Below, piece by piece: positions 24,230-31,591 of a stretch of DNA of 64,000 nucleotides. A program made the position numbers and the translations under genes. How positions within the stretch are numbered: position 1 is the first letter of the stretch; each line of letters begins with the position of its first letter. Under the pieces are notes generated by a model that did no database searches, was not told where the DNA came from, and saw only the letters and a list, made by a program, of their open reading frames with translations. Source of the stretch: Holophagae bacterium (lineage in GTDB: Bacteria; Acidobacteriota; Holophagae; Acanthopleuribacterales; Acanthopleuribacteraceae); assembly GCA_029263455.1 (NCBI GenBank), contig JAJCXM010000014.1, forward strand, positions 186,001-250,000. The letters run 5' to 3'.

Positions 24230-27200
24230 TTGTCTTTTCTGTTGTTCATCAGCTTGTCTCTGGCGACTTTGGGGGTCGCATTGACGGCAAAACTCAAATA
24301 TCCAAAGAAACAAAATACCGGGTGCCCTGGAAAGCTAGCGGCAACTGAGTCGCGTCATCCGAAATGGCGCAACCCGTTTGCAGCCTTCAAGGCCAAACGT
24401 CTATTTTTAGCGCTTAGTTTAATCACTAGCTTCGGCTGGGCCCAAGAACTTATCAACACGTCAGAACACGTGATTTATCAGGATGGCCCGGGCAGTTACG
24501 CGATCTTCATCCCCGAATCAAGATTACAGGAGCAAGAGCTATGGAGCCTGCCCATCGCGCAGCAACAATGGGATTCGATCAACGAGCATTGGCAATCAAC
24601 CCATGACAGACGGCTCAACGCGCCGAATGACCAGCCACAATGCACGACGACTGCCGGTAGCCACCTACGATTAGACCCGGATCCGAACGCGACTTCCTTG
24701 GCCTCGATTCTCAATCAACAGGATGTGGTGATCCAGGGAACGGTCGAGTCCATCCAATCAGGATGGGGCATATCGGGCGTTCAAACGGCCGTTTACTTGC
24801 GCGTCCAAGAGACAATTCGGGCACCAAACCTATATGACTATGTGGTTGATGACCTGGTGTGCTTGACCATCCGCGCCGGACGCGTCTTTATGGATGGCGA
24901 AGTTTTCTGTAATGAAACGGATCAACTCATCTCCATACCCACGGTCGGTGACCAGGTATTGGCGACGGGGTTCCGTCACAAACGAGATCCTATCTATATC
25001 GGATCAGGCCATATATTTAAGATCCTGGACGGGATGGTCATACCGCAACCTTATCGAAGTCTGGCTGAACGAGAAGCTCAACCCTGGGAAACCGTTCGAC
25101 GGAACATCGATCTACCAGATCAAGATTTGAGCCTATTCGCCAAAGCACAACCGGCTTCGTGTGCCACCCGCCGATACCCACCAGTTTTTCACCTTACCGG
25201 CTCTACCGAAGTCAATATTCCAACTCAAGGCCTACCACCGTATATACAAGAAGGCTTCGAAGCAGGAGCCGCGATTTGGGCTGAAGGTTGTGATAAACCA
25301 AACATTCCCGAATTGCAGGCGGACGTGAACACACCGCCACCTGCAGATGGAGGTTATGACCCTGCAGAAGTCATACAGATAAAAATTGAAGATAGAGAGC
25401 CCGTCTATGATCCTGTAACCGAGTCGTGGACTTCAGCCTGGTATGAAGCCGGAACAAATGGGACATCAACCATTCACTTAACAACCAAGTGCCCTGCTCC
25501 CGTTGGAACGCGTATTTTCGGATACTGTAACTTAACCGCAAAGCTCATTGCCTGGGGCTCGAAACAAGGAAAAAAGGTGATCGCCCATGAGTTAGGCCAC
25601 GTCTTAGGATTGGACCATGATACCTGTGCGACGAAGAGCATTATGCAGCCCAGCCCCGTGACCGGCGCTCAAGTCCGGAGCGAACATTGCGATGAAGCCA
25701 ATATCATCAATTGTGATGAATCCAATCCAAACTGTCCAGAGGATCCAGACTCCGTGCCATTTACAATTGCCGCGACGGGTATTGAGGGTATTGAAACCCT
25801 CTACATAAGTCGCGTAGTTACGGATCCTAGCGGTGACACTTTTTCGGATGAATACGCCATCACGTCGGCCGGACAAATCAGTCCGGAACCGATGCTAGTG
25901 GGTCAATCATTCAGCATGAGTGATGCTTTTATCAACAATCCGCAAAAGAACTGCACAGCCGCCCCAACTTCGGGCACGGCAACCGACAATACACCCATTC
26001 ATGTACAGGTGACCTGTGACTGCGAAACGCCTCCTGCCACTGTCATTGACAAAATGCCTAGCTGCGAAATGCAGTTCCCTCTTTCGGAATTCAGAGACTA
26101 TGCGCCCATCCTGCCGCCTCATTTCATTAATCCATGGTGGGAGTGGGAATGGGGACCGCCCAATGGCAATCTACCATGTAATCGGGAGACAATATGTGTC
26201 GACGGACCGATTGTTAAAGTGGTCATTGATGGTGTTTGCATCTTCACCCAAACGCTGATTTGCACGGACCAGTGCACCAACAAAATGCCATTTATATTTA
26301 ATGACCACGGACCATCGATCAAATTAGAACTCCCTGATGGCGATGTGGCTCAGAACGGCCAGTTAGTTGTATCCGGATGGGCGGTGGATCGACATAATCT
26401 AGATGGCTATGCCTTCTATGTCGACGAACAAAGAGTCTCACTTTCAAACTGGCAAGAAGGCATCCATCGACCGGAGTCTTGCACACAAGCAGCGGCAGCG
26501 AACCAAGTGAACTGTAATCCCTATTCCGGTTTTCAAGGTGTCCTTGACACTTCAGCTCTGAGCGAAGGACCACACGAACTTCAGTTAGTCGCTGTAGATC
26601 TTTATCCGCAATTCCCGGCAGCCACTCTGGCTACCATCCAATTCACGGTCGAAGGCCAATGTTCGGATGTAACAAAACCCACGGTTAGCTGGGCTGACTA
26701 TTTGGATGGCGATAACATTCAAATGACCTCATCGACCATCTTACTCAGGGCCAACGCCGAGGACAACCCAGGTGGCAGTGGTATTTCAGATGTTCGCTTT
26801 GTCATTGACGGCACGCGATTGAATACCGATTACAACGCGCCTTACCAATGGGAATGGCCAGCAAGTGTCGGTAGTCATGAGCTAAAAGTAGTCGCTTTCG
26901 ATCATTGCGGAAACCGCCGGGCGACAACGATTAACGTCACCGTTTCGGCCCTCGCACCAAGCCAGGTACCGAGCTTATCGGGCACCATAGACGGACTAAA
27001 CCTGAATGGCCTAACGGTTTACAGTACGGCTCCAACCGTTGTCTTCAATTGGACTCACGCTTCAGATCCAACAGGTATTCAGCAATACCAACTCGTGTTA
27101 CAACCCACTGACGGCAGTGGTTTCCTTTACACCCCAACAACGCCTTTTCCAAATACTAGCTACAGCCTGACAACTTCGAGTTTAGAAGTAGGCATGGGAT

Positions 27201-28309
27201 ATTCCATCCACATCAAGGCTCAAAATGGTGCCGGAATATGGGGCCCTTACCGCTACGGTGGCGCATTTACGATTGCCCAACCAGGTCCGGTTCCACCGGT
27301 GCCTGACTTCATCGCGCAACTCAACGGCAGCAATATTGACGGCACCAGTATCCAGGTTACAAATCCAAATCTACAATTCAGCTGGACACACCCCGAATAT
27401 CCAGCGGGGATCGAGAAATACCAAATCGTCATTCAACCCGTAAGTGGGGGTTGGCTATATAGTCCGCAAGTCAATTATCCCAACACCCAACATTCGATAC
27501 AGACATCGAATTTAGTGGCCAGCACAACCTACTCGTACCATATCAGGGCACGAAACCACGAAGGTGTTTGGGGCCCATTCATCACCGGAGGTAACTTCAC
27601 CATTGTGGCAGCTGGACCGCCACCAACTGTGCCCAATTTTGTGGCTCGAATCAACGGAATCAATATTGACGGTACGGGCGTCAACGTAACCAATCCGAAT
27701 ATCCAATTCAACTGGACACACCCCAACTACCCGGCAGGTATCGATAAATACCAAATCGTGATTCAACCGGTAAGTGGGGGTTGGTTGTATAGCCCACAGG
27801 TCAATTACCCTAGCACCTCACATTCCATACAAACATCGAACTTAGTCGTCGGTACAACATACTCCTACCATATCCGAGCACGAAGTCTCGAAGGTGTTTG
27901 GGGTCCCTTCATAACCGGAGGTGGCTTCACCATTGAGGCAGCTGGACCACCGCCAGCTGTGCCTAACTTTGTGGCTCGCGTCAATGGCGTCAACATCAAT
28001 GGCACCACCACGAGTAGCGGCCCAACAATCAACTTTAGTTGGACACATCCGTTCTATCCAGCAGGGTTAGAACGCTACCATATCGTCGTACAGCCAACGG
28101 ATGGCAGTGGTTTTCTCTATTCAGAAACAACGCTCTATCCAAACGCTACATTCACTATCCAAACAAGTGGCTTATTGCTGGGCCAGTCTTATTCCTACCA
28201 TGTTCGGGCCATGAGTACCGCAGGCGACTGGGGGCCCTATGTTCGAGGTGGTGATTTCACCGTTGCATCGGCTCCCGCGCCAAAGCAACTCTTAAACCAA
28301 CCTAAATAG
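24230..28309 (+). CDS. giant secreted metzincin-type metalloprotease with Ig-like and FN3-like repeats
   Basis: From the TTG at 24230 (AAGGAGG six bases upstream) the product has 1359 residues; an ATG 11 codons earlier has no such site. There are two hydrophobic stretches, near residues 3-20 and again near 56-75, the second looking like a normal signal peptide ending W-A-Q-E. The catalytic motif is H453-E-L-G-H457-x-x-G-L-D-H463 with a following S-I-M-Q-P Met-turn, which defines a metzincin similar to matrixins. A long cysteine-rich middle is followed by an Ig-like segment (near 690-800), a further beta-sandwich, and four FN3-like repeats of about 110 residues to the end. It probably cleaves extracellular matrix or host/prey proteins, with repeats for binding. 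It follows the M4 protease but behind a terminator, so it is transcribed separately. Confidence 0.85.
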   Translation: MSFLLFISLSLATLGVALTAKLKYPKKQNTGCPGKLAATESRHPKWRNPFAAFKAKRLFLALSLITSFGWAQELINTSEHVIYQDGPGSYAIFIPESRLQEQELWSLPIAQQQWDSINEHWQSTHDRRLNAPNDQPQCTTTAGSHLRLDPDPNATSLASILNQQDVVIQGTVESIQSGWGISGVQTAVYLRVQETIRAPNLYDYVVDDLVCLTIRAGRVFMDGEVFCNETDQLISIPTVGDQVLATGFRHKRDPIYIGSGHIFKILDGMVIPQPYRSLAEREAQPWETVRRNIDLPDQDLSLFAKAQPASCATRRYPPVFHLTGSTEVNIPTQGLPPYIQEGFEAGAAIWAEGCDKPNIPELQADVNTPPPADGGYDPAEVIQIKIEDREPVYDPVTESWTSAWYEAGTNGTSTIHLTTKCPAPVGTRIFGYCNLTAKLIAWGSKQGKKVIAHELGHVLGLDHDTCATKSIMQPSPVTGAQVRSEHCDEANIINCDESNPNCPEDPDSVPFTIAATGIEGIETLYISRVVTDPSGDTFSDEYAITSAGQISPEPMLVGQSFSMSDAFINNPQKNCTAAPTSGTATDNTPIHVQVTCDCETPPATVIDKMPSCEMQFPLSEFRDYAPILPPHFINPWWEWEWGPPNGNLPCNRETICVDGPIVKVVIDGVCIFTQTLICTDQCTNKMPFIFNDHGPSIKLELPDGDVAQNGQLVVSGWAVDRHNLDGYAFYVDEQRVSLSNWQEGIHRPESCTQAAAANQVNCNPYSGFQGVLDTSALSEGPHELQLVAVDLYPQFPAATLATIQFTVEGQCSDVTKPTVSWADYLDGDNIQMTSSTILLRANAEDNPGGSGISDVRFVIDGTRLNTDYNAPYQWEWPASVGSHELKVVAFDHCGNRRATTINVTVSALAPSQVPSLSGTIDGLNLNGLTVYSTAPTVVFNWTHASDPTGIQQYQLVLQPTDGSGFLYTPTTPFPNTSYSLTTSSLEVGMGYSIHIKAQNGAGIWGPYRYGGAFTIAQPGPVPPVPDFIAQLNGSNIDGTSIQVTNPNLQFSWTHPEYPAGIEKYQIVIQPVSGGWLYSPQVNYPNTQHSIQTSNLVASTTYSYHIRARNHEGVWGPFITGGNFTIVAAGPPPTVPNFVARINGINIDGTGVNVTNPNIQFNWTHPNYPAGIDKYQIVIQPVSGGWLYSPQVNYPSTSHSIQTSNLVVGTTYSYHIRARSLEGVWGPFITGGGFTIEAAGPPPAVPNFVARVNGVNINGTTTSSGPTINFSWTHPFYPAGLERYHIVVQPTDGSGFLYSETTLYPNATFTIQTSGLLLGQSYSYHVRAMSTAGDWGPYVRGGDFTVASAPAPKQLLNQPK
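26960..28270 (+). repeat. four tandem ~330-bp units encoding FN3-like domains
   Basis: The unit is 110 codons. Each starts near V-P-x-F or V-P-x-L, has an F-x-W-T-H core, a K-Y-Q-I-V-I-Q-P or Y-Q-L-V-L-Q-P strand, and ends G-x-W-G-P-x-x-x-G-G-x-F-T-I. The second and third copies are far more alike in DNA than the outer two, suggesting a recent duplication. Confidence 0.85.
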
Positions 28310-28783
28310 GGGTCAGATCGCTCTCTATATGAGATGTAAACGGCATTTGAGGGCATACGACTCAACTGAAGTCAGGACAGAATAAAGTGTTAATTCTGTC
28401 CTGGCTCTTATCATGGCCTTCCCCTTCGGGTTGTCGTTCTCGTTGTCCGGCGACAATTGTCCTTCAGTCTCAATAACAAATTGATTGATCAGTCCGCGCC
28501 CAAGTAAGGCTCGCCTATAAAATCATCCAAAATTTTTGGGCGTCGATTGAATATCTAGGTGACCATCTTCCACATCACTGCCCACCAAATCATTTCGACT
28601 TGTACTGCCCATGTTCAGCTCTCCAATCACCCGTTGTGCTATCGTGTTCCACACGCATCTATAACTTCGGCAACTAGACGTGACCCGAAAGAACTGACCG
28701 AGGCGCTTATGCTGAGTTGCTGAGTTCTTGGATTTTGAGACATATGCGATCGCCGATAGAAGTAGTGCTGCTAGGGAGAACAA
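28310..28783. other. intergenic region with possible mobile-element remnant
   Basis: No credible gene. The stretch starts with AGGGGTCAGATCGCTCT and includes a 10-bp inverted repeat at 28374-28402, both of which recall repeats linked to REP-associated transposases. A minus-strand frame of 86 codons (28783-28523) begins exactly at the next start codon, has poor composition and is not annotated. The last 50 bases hold the AGGGAG ribosome-binding site of the next gene. Confidence 0.35.
28374..28402. repeat. inverted repeat (10-bp arms), REP-like or terminator
   Basis: AGGACAGAAT (28374-28383) and ATTCTGTCCT (28393-28402) are perfect complements separated by nine bases. No T run follows, so termination would be weak. 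The GTCAGGACAGAAT sequence recalls ends of REP-type elements. Confidence 0.5.
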
Positions 28784-29035
28784 ATGGACGTTGAAGGACT
28801 TATTATTTATTTGATTATTGGCGCTATTGCTGGATGGTTATCCGGTGTGCTGATGAAAGGCAAAGGGTTTGGGCTACTTGGCAATATCGTTGTGGGTATC
28901 GTCGGTGCATTCATTGGTGGCTATGTATTTGGGATGCTTGGAATCTCAGCTGGTGGCATCATAGGATTGATCGTTATGGCAACAATAGGTGCCATGGTGC
29001 TTTTGTTCATTGTCCGACTCATCAAGAGAGCTTAA
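28784..29035 (+). CDS. GlsB/YeaQ/YmgE family stress membrane protein
   Basis: This 83-residue protein matches the transglycosylase-associated/YeaQ family: I-x-x-L-I-I-G-A-I-A-G-W-L, then K-G-x-G-F-G-L-L-G-N-I-V-V-G-I-V-G-A-F-I-G-G, then a third hydrophobic segment. The three glycine-rich helices and the length are standard. Members are induced by envelope or osmotic stress in other bacteria; the molecular role is unknown. AGGGAG precedes the ATG. Another small membrane-protein gene follows after 30 bases. Confidence 0.9.
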   Translation: MDVEGLIIYLIIGAIAGWLSGVLMKGKGFGLLGNIVVGIVGAFIGGYVFGMLGISAGGIIGLIVMATIGAMVLLFIVRLIKRA

Positions 29036-29065
29036 CGAGCAACCACAATTTCTAGCGGGTGAACC

Positions 29066-29311
29066 ATGAAAATGTCGATTTTTATTATTGCCTTCGCGGC
29101 CATAGGCTTGATTATTGGATATGGGGTATTCGGGGAAATCGCCGGTAACTACATCAACGTCCAGACCTTGATCACCGGGCCAGGGAACGCCATCGAACGT
29201 GGCCTGTATAGCCTCAGTGGCTTGACTACTATGCGACAGAGGATCCTAATGTGTGGCGCGGTTGGTGCCATAGCCGGGCTTGTTGTTGGGTTAATGAAGG
29301 CCAAAAAGTAA
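29066..29311 (+). CDS. small two-helix membrane protein, unknown
   Basis: I do not recognise this 81-residue protein. It has two hydrophobic helices (about 3-25 and 58-77), both glycine-rich with G-x-x-x-G spacing that favours helix packing, and a short basic tail (KAKK). Between them lies a 30-residue loop with a conserved-looking N-A-I-E-R-G-L-Y-S-L-S-G segment. It directly follows the YeaQ/YmgE gene on the same strand, so the pair may be coexpressed and act in the same envelope stress response. The upstream GGGTGA is a modest ribosome-binding site. Confidence 0.6.
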   Translation: MKMSIFIIAFAAIGLIIGYGVFGEIAGNYINVQTLITGPGNAIERGLYSLSGLTTMRQRILMCGAVGAIAGLVVGLMKAKK

Positions 29312-29352
29312 CACGGACTAGGGCGCTAACTCGGAGCGACTCACAGTTAAGT

Positions 29353-30324
29353 TCACTTATTTCTTAATCTCTCTAATCCGCTAGAGGCGTTTTTTGCGCC
29401 GTTCTTGTGGCCTAATACTTCAGCCGCCATTAGCGTCTTTTCGAAGGCTCGTTTTGCTTCCGATGTATCCCCTAACTGCTCAGTAACGAGGCCCAATACG
29501 TAATAAGAAATCATCTTGCCATAGTGGGATTGGATACGTTCAGAAACGCGAACGGAATAAGAAATAGGCGCAAGCGCTTCTTTTGTTTTGCCTAACTCAA
29601 GCAAGGTTGAAGCGAGCGTTTGCCCAGCAAAGAGCGCGGCATCATCAATGCCGCTATCACGGCGAATTTCAAATGATTTTTGAAAATGAATGAGCGCTTC
29701 TTCTTTATGATCGGACCTGCTCTCGATAAAGCCTATGTGCCTCTCGTAATCCGCCAAGATTCTCGCACGTGGAGCCAATGTCAATTCTTCCAGCGCCAAA
29801 GACCGATCAAAATACTTTCTAGCCTCATCCAACTCATTTCGTTGCAGGTGAATAAGACCCAGAGCATGCACAGCGTCAGATTGCCCGAACAAATCATCCA
29901 CTTTCTCAAAACCCGCAATCGCGGCCAGAGCATACTCAGAAGCTTTAGTAAATTTGCGATTTTGCATCTCAGCACGATAATAAAACTCCGCATAGCTGAG
30001 GTTGACCTGGGCATGACTTCTGGATTCTGAACCCTCAAGTCTTGAGACCGCCAATTCGATATTTCTTAGGGTTTCAGGATGGGGACGCGAATGATTGTGA
30101 AGTCCCTTGCGATCATAAATGGTGGCTAAGATAAGGTGATAGTCAATGGCCTGATGGGTAGGTAGATCTGGGCAATTCAATGCCTCTTCAATAAGTGTGA
30201 TCGCCTCATCCAAATCACCCTTAAGGTGAGTCTTAGTAATCGCCGTAATCTTGTCTTGATGGTCTCCACATATTGCTTGCTCAGACGTTAAGAAGACAAT
30301 CATGGCAACCATTTGATAAATCAC
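29353..30324 (-). CDS. exported TPR-repeat protein
   Basis: The 323-residue product has a signal-like N-terminus (residues 1-19) and is otherwise helical with about six tetratricopeptide repeats. Recognisable units include A-V-H-A-L-G-L-I-H-L-Q-R-N-E-L-D-E-A-R-K-Y-F and A-G-Q-T-L-A-S-T-L-L-E-L-G-K-T-K-E-A-L. Such repeats mediate protein contacts; there is no catalytic domain. The repeat style (TPR_12-like, with long helices) resembles the C-terminal half of the kinase-TPR protein encoded nearby at 31592-34393, so the two could share ancestry. The gene is convergent with the small membrane-protein gene. Confidence 0.75.
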   Translation of the reverse strand: MIYQMVAMIVFLTSEQAICGDHQDKITAITKTHLKGDLDEAITLIEEALNCPDLPTHQAIDYHLILATIYDRKGLHNHSRPHPETLRNIELAVSRLEGSESRSHAQVNLSYAEFYYRAEMQNRKFTKASEYALAAIAGFEKVDDLFGQSDAVHALGLIHLQRNELDEARKYFDRSLALEELTLAPRARILADYERHIGFIESRSDHKEEALIHFQKSFEIRRDSGIDDAALFAGQTLASTLLELGKTKEALAPISYSVRVSERIQSHYGKMISYYVLGLVTEQLGDTSEAKRAFEKTLMAAEVLGHKNGAKNASSGLERLRNK

Positions 30325-30489
30325 TGGCGTACCCCTTTATTCCATATCGATTTTTTGGAAGACTACGGGATACATGGAAATTGCGCAAGTTGGTTTGCTG
30401 AAAGGAACTGCCACGCCAGCGACATAACGAAATTTGTAATCTGGCGTCAAGTTGACTGGCGTTGATGGGTTACAAACTAATTTCTGGCC

Positions 30490-31428
30490 CTAATTGCCGA
30501 TACAAGTCACAAACGGGAGGATGTTGAACATAGGCCACATAATCAAATTGCTTGGCATGTCACACGAGAAGAAGTTTGCCAATTCGATGGTGTCGGACGC
30601 CGAGAATATCTGCATAGCCGCATTGCGCATTTCTACCGTGACGGTTCGGGTGCCGTCGACGGGGTTGAGTTCCCACATAGGGTTGGCGTCAAATGGCATC
30701 CACGATGTGAATGAACCGCCGTCATTACGAAGACGTATCTCCGTCATCACACCTTGTCCATACAAAAAAAGGTCCACCTCGATCTGATCTGTCTCATAAG
30801 CCTCTTGGTTAATAATCATGGGAAAGACGCTATTTCGTGTCCCAAAGTTTTGAGTCCAATACTCCTGATAAGGGCCGTTATTGAAACTATCCGTGACGCA
30901 ATTGCCATCGTTGTCTTGACGCACATTGCCCACATCAGCCGCATCGAAGTAAAAACCCACACCTATTTCACGGAAGGAACTGCTCAGAATATTTGCTCGG
31001 TGGCCCGAACTGTTCATCCAGCCGATCATGACCGCGGCAGGTGTGTTCTGACCGGCAGCGATGTTCTCGGCAGCGGCATTCCAGTTATAGCCCGCAGCCG
31101 TCATGCGCTGAAACGGAGATAGACCCGTGTCTAGATCGCAATGGGCAAAAAAATTGCGTACACCCATGTTTGTACTGTGATTCAAGGATGTGGAATTCAA
31201 CAGGGCCACAGCTTTTAATGGCGGAAGGCCCATGGCATCACGTTCCGCGTTCACAATTTCTACGACCTGCTCAGCAAAGCTCGGACCTGAACCGCGTTCG
31301 TGCTCCATATTAAGGCTGTCATCACCTGGTTCGGCGATAGGCTGCGGCAAACGATCATCTAGTGGGCAAAACGCAACCGCACAAAACATCAGACATACGA
31401 TGCTAAAAAACCGTCCAATATGAATCAT
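30490..31428 (-). CDS. secreted CAP (SCP/PR-1) domain protein
   Basis: From the ATG at 31428 (GAGG eight bases upstream; a GTG three codons earlier overlaps that site) the protein has 312 residues and a signal peptide ending near residue 25. A CAP domain occupies about 45-200: the family motifs are E-Q-V-V-E-I-V-N-A-E-R, the N-H-S-T-N-M region, F-x-H-C-D near the first active-site histidine, A-x-E-N-I-A-A-G, W-M-N-S-S-G-H-R-A-N-I-L and E-I-G-V-G-F. The C-terminal 110 residues are a beta-rich extension I could not assign. Bacterial CAP proteins are secreted and of uncertain function, with proposed roles in lipid binding or proteolysis. On the minus strand TATAAT lies about 70 bases upstream as a possible -10 box. 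Confidence 0.9.
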   Translation of the reverse strand: MIHIGRFFSIVCLMFCAVAFCPLDDRLPQPIAEPGDDSLNMEHERGSGPSFAEQVVEIVNAERDAMGLPPLKAVALLNSTSLNHSTNMGVRNFFAHCDLDTGLSPFQRMTAAGYNWNAAAENIAAGQNTPAAVMIGWMNSSGHRANILSSSFREIGVGFYFDAADVGNVRQDNDGNCVTDSFNNGPYQEYWTQNFGTRNSVFPMIINQEAYETDQIEVDLFLYGQGVMTEIRLRNDGGSFTSWMPFDANPMWELNPVDGTRTVTVEMRNAAMQIFSASDTIELANFFSCDMPSNLIMWPMFNILPFVTCIGN

Positions 31429-31591
31429 TGTATGCACCTCTTGACCACTAACGACCTAAACCTACAATAACTTGATTCTGAGTTTATGATTATACGCGCT
31501 CAAGACACAATCAGGCGTCTACGGTCACTTCCAAGTATCCGTGAGAACTCAGAGGCCAGACAAGACTCTGTCCAGAGTGGCTTTCGCAAGC

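Noticed and set aside
28523-28783. 86-codon minus-strand frame with a hydrophobic start
   Set aside because: It begins exactly at the start of the YeaQ gene on the opposite strand, has no ribosome-binding site and resembles no family.
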